NCBI RefSeq assembly: GCF_045124755.1
Contig: NZ_JBGVMK010000012.1
Reading direction: 5' to 3' (one strand)
Source of the DNA: Succinimonas sp045124755
GTDB taxonomy: Bacteria; Pseudomonadota; Gammaproteobacteria; Enterobacterales; Succinivibrionaceae
Length of the DNA: 64,000 bases
Position 1 is the first letter of the stretch, and every line of letters starts with the position of its first letter. Below the pieces are notes generated by a model that saw only the letters and a list, made by a program, of their open reading frames with translations, made no database searches and had not been told where the DNA came from. The position numbers were made by a program, and so were the translations under genes. Positions 37,061 to 45,660 of the stretch are shown here, piece by piece.

Positions 37061-39334
37061 ATGAAATCAGCATGCAACAAAGTCCTCCGAATAACGAGCA
37101 TCGCTGCCGCAGTGGCTGCCATGCTTCTTGCCGGCGCAGCGCTTTCCGGCTGCAAGGATTCCAAAAACCGGACAAATGAGGACGTAAAGCTGACTGTTAC
37201 TGAAGAGGGTGACCTTGTCACCGGAAAGCCCTACAAAATCATGGCTGACCGCCACCTTCAGGAGCTCCGTGCCGTGCATGGCGACCTGACAGCGGTTAAT
37301 CCCGTAACCGGAGAAAATGCCGGAGAGAACGAATGGTTCTATGTTCTCCCGGAGGAATACTTTACCTCCTATGAACTTAACTATGACGATGCCGGAGACG
37401 GTGATGATTCCGGCGAACATAACAGCTTAAAAGCCTTTACCGAAACCTTCCATGCCACTCTTGAAGACGGCAAAACCCGGGAGGTGCAAAAGACCTTCGC
37501 CGTTACCGATCCCTTGTTTCCGGAACAGTGGCATCTTTACAATATCGGCCAGAACCCCTACGGCGTTACCGATCCTCCCCTTAAGAAGATCGACCTTAAC
37601 GTGATCCCTGCCTGGCGCATTATTCTCTCGGAAGAAAAAAAGCAGATCGACGGATCCGGTGTTTATGCGGCGGTCTGGGATGAATCGATTGATTTGAATC
37701 ATGAGGATCTCCGGGATCGCATCTATGACCCCGGCATACCCGGGACAGAGAATTTAATTAATAAAGGACTCTCGCTGGAATTTCTTCAGGAGAATCCTGG
37801 CGCCACCCATGGCACCTCCGTTGCCGGAATAATAGCCGCCGCGGCCATGAACCGGCTCGGCGGCAGAGGCGCGGCCTTTAATGCCCGGTTAACCTCATTC
37901 GCTGTAAATGTGTCGGATGATGTTTCCATGCTGAGCGCCATCCTGAAAACGGAACCGCTTAACCTCGTAAATGCCAGTATCGGCCGGGATCTTTACACCT
38001 GTCATGTACCGGCAACCTGGGATCTTTACGAAGCTCTTTTTGAAAATAACATCGCCTTTATCCATGCTCAGGGCAACCAATTTAACGAAGGCTTTGACGA
38101 GGACTATAAGCCTTACTCGGAAAACAACTGCAAGTCAGCCGCCAATGCCGACTGCGAACTCAAACAGACAGATGACATGGCGCGTTATCCCTTTAATATC
38201 CATGTCGGTTCGCTGAATTCTCTGGGACTGAAAACCGAAAACTCCTCCTCCGGAGCCAATCTCTGGGTTACCGGCTTCGGCGGCGAGTTCGGAGAAGATT
38301 CGAGATGGCCGGGCGTATCCAGCGCGGCTATAGTAACCACGCTCTCCAGCTATGATCCCGGGGACTTTGAGGATCCGGACGGGTATTCCTCCTGGAGAAC
38401 CGCAGACAATAAGCACTACACCAATATGATGAACGGCACCTCCTCCGCGGCTCCCTCCGTGGCCGGCGCCGCGGCTCTGGCGTATCAGGCCAAACCGGAC
38501 ATGACGGTATCGCAGCTCCGTTACCTTCTGGCTAAAACCTCCAGGAACGACAGGGCGATGCCTTCCCTCGCTCTGACTTCCCGGGAAGGATATGATGACA
38601 CCTACGGCGAAAATATCGTCTATGATTACGGCTGGCAGGATAATGCCGCCGGATTCCGGTTCTCCAGCTGGTACGGCTTCGGGGTCGCGGATGCCGGAGC
38701 TCTGGTGAAGGCGGCTCTGGACTGCGATAAGGATCCCGTCTGCTCCGGCATGGCGGTGCTTCCGGAGAAATTCGTATCAGCAAACAACAATCCCTGCGCT
38801 TACACCGATGACTCCAGACGCTTAATCACCTGCTCCTTCTCCGATTTCAAAAACGAAGAGGGCGAATCTCTGGGCGAAGCCGAGCTCCTGGCGGATGCTG
38901 TCACCTACGATGTTTCCGGTCTCAATTACCTCCCTGAAGGCATTATCGCAGCCTGCGAACTTGCCGCCTCCGGCGAAGACGCGGAAGCAACTGAACACAA
39001 CAAAGAGCGAAAGCATGCCGTATTTAAGGCCAATGTTCTTCTGGAGCTTATTGCGGAATCAGCGGCCGGTACCAAATCATTGCTGAAGCCTGCCTATGCC
39101 AACTGGGATTATCTGTCCGGGTTTAAGGTTCCGGATAAGAAGGACGATGATGATGAGGCGGAGAATACGGAACTTCTGGCTCCCATGGATATCGCTGCCT
39201 CCGCCTTCTATCAGGAATCCCTCAAGGAGGATCCGGAAAAGAAGTACCGCCTCAGCATAAGAAGTCCCTGCCAGATTGACGTGAACAGGCTGAACGAGAA
39301 TATGCATCTTACCGTCTACGGCCGGAGGAAATAA
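37061..39334 (+). CDS. S8 lipoprotein protease, copy 10
   Basis: 757 residues from the ATG at 37061 (the in-frame ATG at 37034 precedes the ribosome binding site). Asp207 in VWDESIDLNHEDL, His250 and Ser461 (NGTSSAAPSVAG). Lipobox LSGCKD. The loop after HVGSLNSLG is unusual (LKTENSSSGANLW, where most copies have xKASYGSTGANLW). It lies one 2.7-kb unit after copy 9 with a related spacer. No terminator stem is visible in the 122 bases before copy 11. Confidence 0.9.
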   Translation: MKSACNKVLRITSIAAAVAAMLLAGAALSGCKDSKNRTNEDVKLTVTEEGDLVTGKPYKIMADRHLQELRAVHGDLTAVNPVTGENAGENEWFYVLPEEYFTSYELNYDDAGDGDDSGEHNSLKAFTETFHATLEDGKTREVQKTFAVTDPLFPEQWHLYNIGQNPYGVTDPPLKKIDLNVIPAWRIILSEEKKQIDGSGVYAAVWDESIDLNHEDLRDRIYDPGIPGTENLINKGLSLEFLQENPGATHGTSVAGIIAAAAMNRLGGRGAAFNARLTSFAVNVSDDVSMLSAILKTEPLNLVNASIGRDLYTCHVPATWDLYEALFENNIAFIHAQGNQFNEGFDEDYKPYSENNCKSAANADCELKQTDDMARYPFNIHVGSLNSLGLKTENSSSGANLWVTGFGGEFGEDSRWPGVSSAAIVTTLSSYDPGDFEDPDGYSSWRTADNKHYTNMMNGTSSAAPSVAGAAALAYQAKPDMTVSQLRYLLAKTSRNDRAMPSLALTSREGYDDTYGENIVYDYGWQDNAAGFRFSSWYGFGVADAGALVKAALDCDKDPVCSGMAVLPEKFVSANNNPCAYTDDSRRLITCSFSDFKNEEGESLGEAELLADAVTYDVSGLNYLPEGIIAACELAASGEDAEATEHNKERKHAVFKANVLLELIAESAAGTKSLLKPAYANWDYLSGFKVPDKKDDDDEAENTELLAPMDIAASAFYQESLKEDPEKKYRLSIRSPCQIDVNRLNENMHLTVYGRRK

Positions 39335-39456
39335 TCATGGCGGCGCCATTCGTGATGCGGCGCTCTCGGGACAGGCTCCGGGATGTCAGTGCTCCTCCGG
39401 CTTTTCCTGCGGCCTTAAGCATGAATCTGAATGAAATACCATAAGGAGCGTCCGTT

Positions 39457-40857
39457 ATGAAATCAGCTTTCAGCAAAGGACTTCGGATAGCGAGAATCGC
39501 TGCCGCGGTGTCTGCCATGCTTCTTGCCGGCGCAGCGCTTTCCGGCTGCGGGGACTCCGATAACCCGACAAATGACGACGTAAAGCATTCTGCTGCTGAA
39601 GAGGGCAAACCTGACCCCGGACAGCCTGCCAATGTCAGGGAAGACCGCAGTCATCAGGAGCTTCCGGCTGACCAGAGCAGCGTAACAGCGGTAAATTCCG
39701 CAACCGGAGAAATTGGCGGAGCCAATGAAGGACTCGATACGCCGGAGGAGAATTTTACTTCCGCTGAGCCTAACCCTGACGAATACAGCAATGCTGATAA
39801 TGCGGGAGAAGCTGACAGCCTGGAAGACACTGCCGAAACCTTCCCGGACACTCCTGAAGACGGCGAAACCCCGGAGCTGAAAAAGACCGTCGCCGTTACC
39901 GTTCCGCGCCATCTTCACATTGTCGGCGGGAACCCTTATGGCGATACCGAACCGCCTCTTGAGCCCCTGTACGACGCTGATGACGACGCTGCTGCCCCGG
40001 AATATCGGTCCGATCTGTCAGAGATCTCAAAGATGCGTTATCTTATGGTTAAAACCTCCAGGAACGACACGGTTATGCCCGAGCTGGCTCAGCCGCCTAT
40101 TGAAAGATATGATGAGACCTACGGCGAAAATATCGTCTATGACTACGGCTGGCAGGTTAATGCCACAGGATTTCGGTTCTCCAGCCTGTACGGCTTCGGT
40201 GCTGTAGATGACGAAGCTCTGGAAAAGGCCGCCCGGGAATGCGACAAGGATCCGGTCTGCTCCCGCATGAAGAAGCTTCCGGAGAAATACATCTCCTCCA
40301 ACAAAAATCCCTGCGCCTACACCGATAACTCCAAACGTTTAATCACCTGCTCCTTCTCTGATTTCAAAAACGAAAAAAGGCGGTCTCTGGGCAAAAACAG
40401 GCTTATCGCGGATGCTGTCATCTACGATGTTTCCGGGCTCAGCTTTCTCCCGAAGGGGATTATCGAAGCCTGCGAGCTTGCGGCATCCGAGAAAAAAGAT
40501 ATAAACGAGACAGACGATGAATACGATGAAGAAATCTGGCGGCACAACGGGGAGCGGGAGCTTGCCGTATATAATGCCAACGTTCTTCTGGAGCTTATTG
40601 CAGAATCAGCGGCCGGTACCAAATCAATACTGAAATCCCCCGGCGCCGGCTGGAATTATCATTCGCCTGAAAGCAGCGAGTATGATGAGATGAACCGGGA
40701 GTTTCCCTCGGAAATCGCCACCTCCGCCTTCTATCAGGAACCCCTTAAGGAGGATCCGAAAAACAAGTATCGCCTCCGCATAAGAAGCCCCTGCCAGATT
40801 GACGTGAAAAAGCTTAACAAAAATATGCATCTTACCGTCTACGGCCGGAGGAAGTAA
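39457..40857 (+). CDS. Core-deleted protease paralogue, copy 11 (non-catalytic, intact ORF)
   Basis: A 466-residue lipoprotein (LSGCGD) with a good ribosome binding site (ATAAGGAG). The N-terminal domain is heavily changed: YKIRADRNLQEL-type segments have become ANVREDRSHQEL. The peptidase domain from the kexin-like start through the oxyanion Asn and nucleophilic Ser is missing and replaced by about 40 acidic residues. The frame resumes at KMRYLMVKTSRNDT and keeps the whole C-terminal domain. The ORF has stayed open for its full length, unlike copy 2, although the deletion is similar and both have GFRFSSLYGF. It could be a decoy or binding-only protein, or simply a young relic. Confidence 0.78.
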   Translation: MKSAFSKGLRIARIAAAVSAMLLAGAALSGCGDSDNPTNDDVKHSAAEEGKPDPGQPANVREDRSHQELPADQSSVTAVNSATGEIGGANEGLDTPEENFTSAEPNPDEYSNADNAGEADSLEDTAETFPDTPEDGETPELKKTVAVTVPRHLHIVGGNPYGDTEPPLEPLYDADDDAAAPEYRSDLSEISKMRYLMVKTSRNDTVMPELAQPPIERYDETYGENIVYDYGWQVNATGFRFSSLYGFGAVDDEALEKAARECDKDPVCSRMKKLPEKYISSNKNPCAYTDNSKRLITCSFSDFKNEKRRSLGKNRLIADAVIYDVSGLSFLPKGIIEACELAASEKKDINETDDEYDEEIWRHNGERELAVYNANVLLELIAESAAGTKSILKSPGAGWNYHSPESSEYDEMNREFPSEIATSAFYQEPLKEDPKNKYRLRIRSPCQIDVKKLNKNMHLTVYGRRK

Positions 40858-40951
40858 GCATACTGCTTTTCAGAGAAAGTTCCCTCATTTCCGGAACCAA
40901 AAGTCAGGACGCCTCTGAACCAATGCGCCAATATGCATAAAAAGGAGATCC

Positions 40952-40972
40952 ATGCTGAAATTTAAACGATGA
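40952..40972 (+). other. Possible six-codon leader ORF MLKFKR
   Basis: AAAAAGGAGATCC precedes ATGCTGAAATTTAAACGATGA, an ideal ribosome binding site and start for a tiny peptide about 100 bases before the CARF-HEPN gene. In the displaced copy the ATG is lost. It may be a translated leader or a chance match. Confidence 0.3.
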
Positions 40973-41005
40973 ACTCTTAGATCCGGCAGAAAAAGCCGCT
41001 ACAAT

Positions 41006-41034
41006 GAAAACGTTTTCCATTCTGTCAGAAAACG
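41006..41034. promoter_or_regulatory. GAAAACGTTTTC palindrome plus half-site before CARF-HEPN gene
   Basis: A perfect palindrome at 41006-41017 is followed 22 bases later (two helical turns) by GAAAACG at 41028-41034. The pair lies 37-65 bases before the ATG, where an operator would act. The displaced copy keeps the palindrome exactly and the second site in part. Confidence 0.5.
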
Positions 41035-41070
41035 TGGAGTTCTGTCGCATACCACGGGAGATAATACAGC

Positions 41071-42978
41071 ATGAACCGCACCGCTTATATCATTACCTTT
41101 GTGGGGGATAAACAGCAACCCAATGACGGCTGTCTTGCTCCTGATACTGCTCCCGAAAACATTTACACCGTAAACGGACATGAAAGCGAACGCTATAAAG
41201 GGCTCTTAACCGGCGATGCTCCCATGCAGTATCTTATGCAGAAGGCCGGTGAGAAGGCCGAACGAATCTCCGTAATTGCCATCGTAAGCAACAAGGTCTA
41301 TCAGAAAAACGGAGACGCCGGCTCATTGTACGAGATATTCCGGGATAACCTTGATAACTTCGCAGGGGCTCTCGGAATTACAGACAAATACGACCGGACT
41401 TCTCTCTTCCCGGTATTCTATGACTTTGATGAAAGCACCGGAAAACTCATTACAGACACCAATGTCAGAACCAACAGCATCATTAACCAGATCTACCGGC
41501 TTATTATCGGATCCTGTCCTGATGCAGAGAAGTCCGTTTATATAGACTTTACCTCCGGACTCCGGGACGCCAGCTATCTCATGACCTCGGTTATCCAGTT
41601 TCTGAAGGTGTACGGCATTCACCTTAAAAAAATCGTTTACTCCAACCGCGAAGACAAAAAAATCTACAGTATTCTCCATATCACAGCCATTACCGACCTC
41701 ATTCAGGCCGTGAATGCCTTCGGTCTTACCGGCAATGTGAAACAGCTCCGGGAATTCTTTGATGACAGCTACATCATAGACAAGATCGGGGAGGAAAACA
41801 GCGGCGAGCTTGCGGACATGAAAAAGCTCCTGGACAGCTTTGATCGCTTCTTAGGCTGCATTGCCATCAATAACGTTAACGACATTGATGACTGCAAGCG
41901 CGAAATCGAAAAGGACATGAACCGGTTATGCGATTCCGAAAACTCTCCCAACATGTACATAGCCATGTTTGCGAGACTCTTCGGCATTATCAGAAAGCAG
42001 TTCTTCCTGGACGGCAGCGGGGAAATATCCTACCCGAACATGATCAGATGGTGTCTTAATCATGATCTCATAAATCAGGCCCTGACACTCTATGTGGAAA
42101 AGATGCCGGAGGAGTATTTCAAGTCAGCCTTCATAAAAAGCATTTATGACCCGGTCGCAGCAGCAAAGAAGGAAGACAAGCCCTCATATGGAAAATCTAT
42201 GTATGCAGACGGGTTTTACAGCGGGGTTTTTGAAAATGCGATATGCAGTATCAAGCTGAAGAAAAACACCTATCCTCAGGATCTTGAGATGAGAATCCTT
42301 CGGGAAATTATTACTGAATTCAAAGATCAGGTGGAAAAAGAGATAAAAGAACAGGAAAACAAGAATAAAAAGATCGCCAGGAACATCAAAGGTCGCTTCC
42401 AGAAGGGAACATCAAAGCTTTTCCGGAAAAAATATCCGGAATATGCCGGAGATGGCATTCCTATGGCGCTGCAAAGAATCAGCAATACCATTAATAATAT
42501 CTTTGACAGAGACGGGAATTTAAAATTCCACTTCTGTTGCTATGATGAACAGTTTGTCGGCAATACATCCTCATTAAGTTATCTGAACAGAGTTGTCAAG
42601 ACTTATCCCAAGATCATCCATTCTTATCTCATAAACAACCGTCATGAATATGAAAAATTGGAGGTTCGGAACAAAAGTCCCTACCTTAAAAAGATTGATG
42701 CCATAAGCGATTTATTCTCCTGTGCTGAAATGAATGACAGCAACATCAGATTAGGAAATATCATGAAGTACTACCTCTATGTCAAAATCATGAGAAACCG
42801 GATAAACCACGCTCAGGATGATGCTCAAACCAGCGGTACTGATCTGATGGCTCAGGAAGAAGCACTGACAGAACTCGGCAAGGACAGCTACGGCCTTATG
42901 CCTTTGGATACGGCCTTTGATTTTGAGACCATTAAGAAGATGCTTCTGAAAGGGCTGGAACTCCCCATCCCTGATTAA
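41071..42978 (+). CDS. CARF-HEPN ribonuclease (Csm6/Csx1-like, TM1812-type)
   Basis: 635 residues. The first 200 form a CARF-type Rossmann domain: MNRTAYIITFVG opens the first strand, and YIDFTSGLRD at 157-166 is the DxTxGxR motif of TM1812/DxTHG-type CRISPR-associated proteins, followed by KKIVYSN. The C terminus has RNRINH (Arg575 to His580), the RX4H catalytic motif of HEPN RNases. In type III CRISPR systems such proteins bind cyclic oligoadenylate in the CARF domain and then cut RNA. No CRISPR array or cas gene lies in this window, so the signal may come from elsewhere in the genome or from another system. It is followed on the same strand by the orphan acidic gene and PIN gene. Domain calls rest on motifs. 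Confidence 0.8.
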   Translation: MNRTAYIITFVGDKQQPNDGCLAPDTAPENIYTVNGHESERYKGLLTGDAPMQYLMQKAGEKAERISVIAIVSNKVYQKNGDAGSLYEIFRDNLDNFAGALGITDKYDRTSLFPVFYDFDESTGKLITDTNVRTNSIINQIYRLIIGSCPDAEKSVYIDFTSGLRDASYLMTSVIQFLKVYGIHLKKIVYSNREDKKIYSILHITAITDLIQAVNAFGLTGNVKQLREFFDDSYIIDKIGEENSGELADMKKLLDSFDRFLGCIAINNVNDIDDCKREIEKDMNRLCDSENSPNMYIAMFARLFGIIRKQFFLDGSGEISYPNMIRWCLNHDLINQALTLYVEKMPEEYFKSAFIKSIYDPVAAAKKEDKPSYGKSMYADGFYSGVFENAICSIKLKKNTYPQDLEMRILREIITEFKDQVEKEIKEQENKNKKIARNIKGRFQKGTSKLFRKKYPEYAGDGIPMALQRISNTINNIFDRDGNLKFHFCCYDEQFVGNTSSLSYLNRVVKTYPKIIHSYLINNRHEYEKLEVRNKSPYLKKIDAISDLFSCAEMNDSNIRLGNIMKYYLYVKIMRNRINHAQDDAQTSGTDLMAQEEALTELGKDSYGLMPLDTAFDFETIKKMLLKGLELPIPD

Positions 42979-43201
42979 CTAACCTAAAAGTGAGTGAAAA
43001 AAACGACTGCCGGGAAAGGTACAGCAGAGGGCCGGCGCGCTGCAAAAGAAGGGCGGCAGAACTTGAGATTCAAGACACCGGAAACTAAAAAGCCGGGCAC
43101 TGAGTTGCTGTTAACCGCGGTACCGGGGAAAAAATTATGGCGTTAGCAGGGAATAAACTTTTCCGCTGACTTCAGGATAATCATAATAAGGAAGAACAAC
43201 G
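42979..43201. other. Intergenic region, nothing recognised
   Basis: A 223-base gap after the CARF-HEPN gene with no terminator of the usual kind and no gene. AAGGAAG before 43202 is the ribosome binding site of the next gene. Confidence 0.4.
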
Positions 43202-43630
43202 ATGGATGACGATAAATACGATGATGACTATGACGAAGACTTCGATGATAACTCTGGCCGCAGTATATTCGATTTTCTGGAACGGAATCGGCAGATTTTC
43301 GGGGCGGAAAACCAGGATATCATCAGGGCTCATATTGACGATGATGACTTCGGACTCTGCTATGAAAAACCCGTGTTCGTAATGGGCATAGACGAGGCCC
43401 ATCGCTATATCGACTGTCTGGCTACCGATACCGGAAGGGCCTTGCACTGCGAGAGGGTGTCCCCGGCAAGGGAAATCCCCGGCATCGCAGGATGTGTGGA
43501 CTGCTATCATACCTTCCGTATGGGCCGGTTCGGGATGGCGCATTTTTATCGGGACATTTTCATTTGCGAGTACTCCCTGGAAAACGTCTGGAAGGCTCCC
43601 AAGGGGTTTTGGCTGGGAATGCGGTTCTGA
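43202..43630 (+). CDS. Hypothetical protein with acidic N terminus
   Basis: 142 residues, not recognised. The first 20 are almost all Asp, Glu and Tyr (MDDDKYDDDYDEDFDD), followed by a compact-looking region with Cys residues and aromatic motifs (MGIDEAHRYIDCLATDTGRALHC). The start has AAGGAAG at good spacing, and codon use fits a real gene. It lies between the CARF-HEPN and PIN genes on the same strand, 78 bases before the latter. The acidic head could mimic nucleic acid or form a flexible tail; no function is assigned. Confidence 0.65.
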   Translation: MDDDKYDDDYDEDFDDNSGRSIFDFLERNRQIFGAENQDIIRAHIDDDDFGLCYEKPVFVMGIDEAHRYIDCLATDTGRALHCERVSPAREIPGIAGCVDCYHTFRMGRFGMAHFYRDIFICEYSLENVWKAPKGFWLGMRF

Positions 43631-43708
43631 GGGCGGAAAACTGAACGAGATTTTTAGTGCCGGTATGCAATATCGTATACTGACAGGCAATAACAAAAGG
43701 AAAGTCAT

Positions 43709-44194
43709 ATGACAAACAATAACACGCTGGACAGGCTCTTTAAGGATTTTAAGGTCTTCATCGACACATCTTCCTTAATGATTGAGAATCAGGAAACTGT
43801 TGAGAATTTATTTAGCGAAATAGCTGAAGTCAGCGCAAGGCATAACAATAAACTGATAGTTTCTCTTACCGTGATTAAGGATCTCGAAAAGTTTCTCACC
43901 CACGAGAATCCTGGAATTTCCGCCCGGGCCAAAAGCGCATTAGCAATCCTGCACGATCATAAAACCTGTTATGACGTGCATGGAGACAGGGATGATGCCT
44001 TCTCTGATTCAGTTTTCCTGAAAGTGTTTCAACAACACCGTCTTGACTATAATCTTGCCTTAATCACACAGGATCATCTCCTTGGCAAGGATATCCTGCA
44101 TATTGCAAAGCAAAATAATGCCGGGAAAGACGCTAAGTTAATAGAGGTCTATACGGTTGATGGTAACGGAAATTTGATTCCCCTGAGTGAGTAA
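43709..44194 (+). CDS. Stand-alone PIN-domain ribonuclease
   Basis: 161 residues forming a single PIN domain. The four acidic positions are Asp19 (VFIDTSS), Asp58 (VIKDLEKFL), Asp100 (FSDSVFLKVFQ) and Asp122 (LITQDHLL). These line up with Asp23, Glu62, Asp105 and Asp127 at the N terminus of the PIN-kinase protein at 45661, with matching intervening sequence (NNKL, ARAK, VFLKVFQ, LITQD), so the two are paralogues. PIN domains are metal-dependent RNases, often toxins, but no small antitoxin gene is paired here. AAAAGGAAAG precedes the ATG. A strong terminator follows directly. Confidence 0.82.
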   Translation: MTNNNTLDRLFKDFKVFIDTSSLMIENQETVENLFSEIAEVSARHNNKLIVSLTVIKDLEKFLTHENPGISARAKSALAILHDHKTCYDVHGDRDDAFSDSVFLKVFQQHRLDYNLALITQDHLLGKDILHIAKQNNAGKDAKLIEVYTVDGNGNLIPLSE

Positions 44195-44207
44195 CATGGC
44201 AGCGGCT

Positions 44208-44237
44208 CCGGAAACTGCCTCCGCAGTTTCCGGTTTT
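44208..44237 (+). terminator. Strong rho-independent terminator after PIN gene
   Basis: A perfect 11-base stem CCGGAAACTGC/GCAGTTTCCGG with a 4-base loop, then TTTT. It begins 14 bases after the PIN stop codon and separates the PIN gene from the toxin-antitoxin pair. Confidence 0.9.
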
Positions 44238-44298
44238 CGCCGAGTATCAGGTTTTCGGGAACCTGTGCAGGGATGATTTTTCAGGGAAAAAGGCGTTT

Positions 44299-44970
44299 AT
44301 GAACGTTTACCATGGTTCTCAGCATATCGTTAAAGAGCCAGTCTTTAATGGCAGCAAGCGTTCAAACGACTATGGTTACGGTTTCTATACCACGGAAAAC
44401 AGGGATCTTGCCAGAGAGTGGGCCTGCTCTGACAACCGGGACGGATACGTAAACTCTTATGAGGCCGATCTGGAAGGTCTTTCCATCCTCAGACTTAACT
44501 CCCCGGAATACAGCGTCCTGAACTGGCTGGCAATCCTGGCCAAATACAGAACGTTCTGGCAGAACGGCAGTGTGGCAGCGGAAGCTAAAGAATACCTGAT
44601 GCGGCATTTCTTTATTGATCCGACGGGCTATGATGTCATTATCGGATACCGCGCTGATGATTCATACTTTACCTTTGCACAGGACTTTGTTTCCGGAGCT
44701 ATTTCGCTGGCAAAGCTTTCTGAAGCCATGCGCCTTGGCAAACTTGGGGAACAGGTCGTGTTCAAAAGCAAAACGGCATTCTCGAGACTTCGCTTCACCG
44801 GTGCGGAACCGGTAAGCGCGGAAACCTGGTATGCCAAAAAATCTGCGCGAGACCGCGAAGCGCGACGGGCCTATCGGAAAACCATAAAAACAGGAAGCAT
44901 GGCAAACGAACTATTCATGCTCGATATCATGCGGGAGGGCATTAAGAATGGAGATCCGCGCTTACGATGA
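44299..44970 (+). CDS. DUF3990 family protein (ADP-ribosyltransferase-like toxin)
   Basis: 223 residues. The N-terminal VYHGSQHIV, then GYGFYTTENRDLAREWA, and later EQVVFKSKTAFSRLRF, follow the DUF3990 pattern, which relates to ADP-ribosyltransferase folds (His in YHG, Tyr in FYTT, and a late Glu/Gln). The C-terminal 60 residues are basic and helical. It overlaps the next gene by 23 bases, as in toxin-antitoxin pairs, and stands first. Target and modification are unknown. Confidence 0.78.
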   Translation: MNVYHGSQHIVKEPVFNGSKRSNDYGYGFYTTENRDLAREWACSDNRDGYVNSYEADLEGLSILRLNSPEYSVLNWLAILAKYRTFWQNGSVAAEAKEYLMRHFFIDPTGYDVIIGYRADDSYFTFAQDFVSGAISLAKLSEAMRLGKLGEQVVFKSKTAFSRLRFTGAEPVSAETWYAKKSARDREARRAYRKTIKTGSMANELFMLDIMREGIKNGDPRLR

Positions 44971-45589
44971 AGCCTATCTCGCATCCGCCCGGAACATTCT
45001 GGGGCATGCCGCAGACTTCGCCATTATGACCCTGAATCTGGATCCTGATGATTTTGGGAAAGCCTTAATGGTATCAGAAGCATCAAAACAGTTTGCTGCG
45101 GGTAATCCCCGTTATGTTGCCGGAATGAACGGCTGCGAACTGGCAAGACAGGTACTGTCAGAAACGGGCACGTCATATAACGATGCCGAGGATGTCATGT
45201 ACATTGATAAATCACCGGAATACTGGGCTGGCTGGGCGCTGGCCCATTATCAGTGGCAATCCTCTCGCAGTTTTATGGATATTCTCTCTGCGGTGGCGTT
45301 TTCCAGGATTATTGAGATGTACCCGGTATTTCACGAAATGGATGTGACGCAATTTACTGATCACATGAACGGGATTATGAGAAAATCATATCCTGTGTCC
45401 AGGCTGAAGGTTCAGCGCATCAATAACAGCATGTCGCCGGAAGATCTGGCTGAGGCTTCCGGGATAGAACTAAGAGACATTTTGCTCCTTGAAGAGAAGG
45501 AAAAAGACATCAACAGCATTGCAGCCATTAATCTCCTCCGGCTCAGCAGGGCGCTTCACTGCGGGATGGAAGATTTGATTGAGCTTTGA
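44948..45589 (+). CDS. HTH protein paired with DUF3990 protein (probable antitoxin)
   Basis: 213 residues. The N-terminal two thirds is helical and unrecognised. The last 65 residues form an XRE-like helix-turn-helix domain: RLKVQRINNSMSPEDLAEASG, then IELRDILLLEEKEKDINSIA and LLRLSRALHCGMEDLIEL, which fits an antitoxin that also represses its own promoter. It overlaps the DUF3990 gene by 23 bases in another frame, so translation is likely coupled. Confidence 0.75.
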   Translation: MEIRAYDEAYLASARNILGHAADFAIMTLNLDPDDFGKALMVSEASKQFAAGNPRYVAGMNGCELARQVLSETGTSYNDAEDVMYIDKSPEYWAGWALAHYQWQSSRSFMDILSAVAFSRIIEMYPVFHEMDVTQFTDHMNGIMRKSYPVSRLKVQRINNSMSPEDLAEASGIELRDILLLEEKEKDINSIAAINLLRLSRALHCGMEDLIEL

Positions 45590-45660
45590 TGTTGAAATAA
45601 TGAGAAAGCTTTTCTGAAAAAACGGCTGATTTTAATGAATATAATTAAAAGGATATAACT

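Larger units (their letters stand above)
40938..41106 (+). repeat. CARF-HEPN promoter region (direct-repeat partner of 18968-19144)
   Basis: The native copy of the segment found displaced at 18968-19144. Together they bracket protease copies 3-11 as direct repeats, so recombination between them could remove about 22 kb. Confidence 0.85.
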
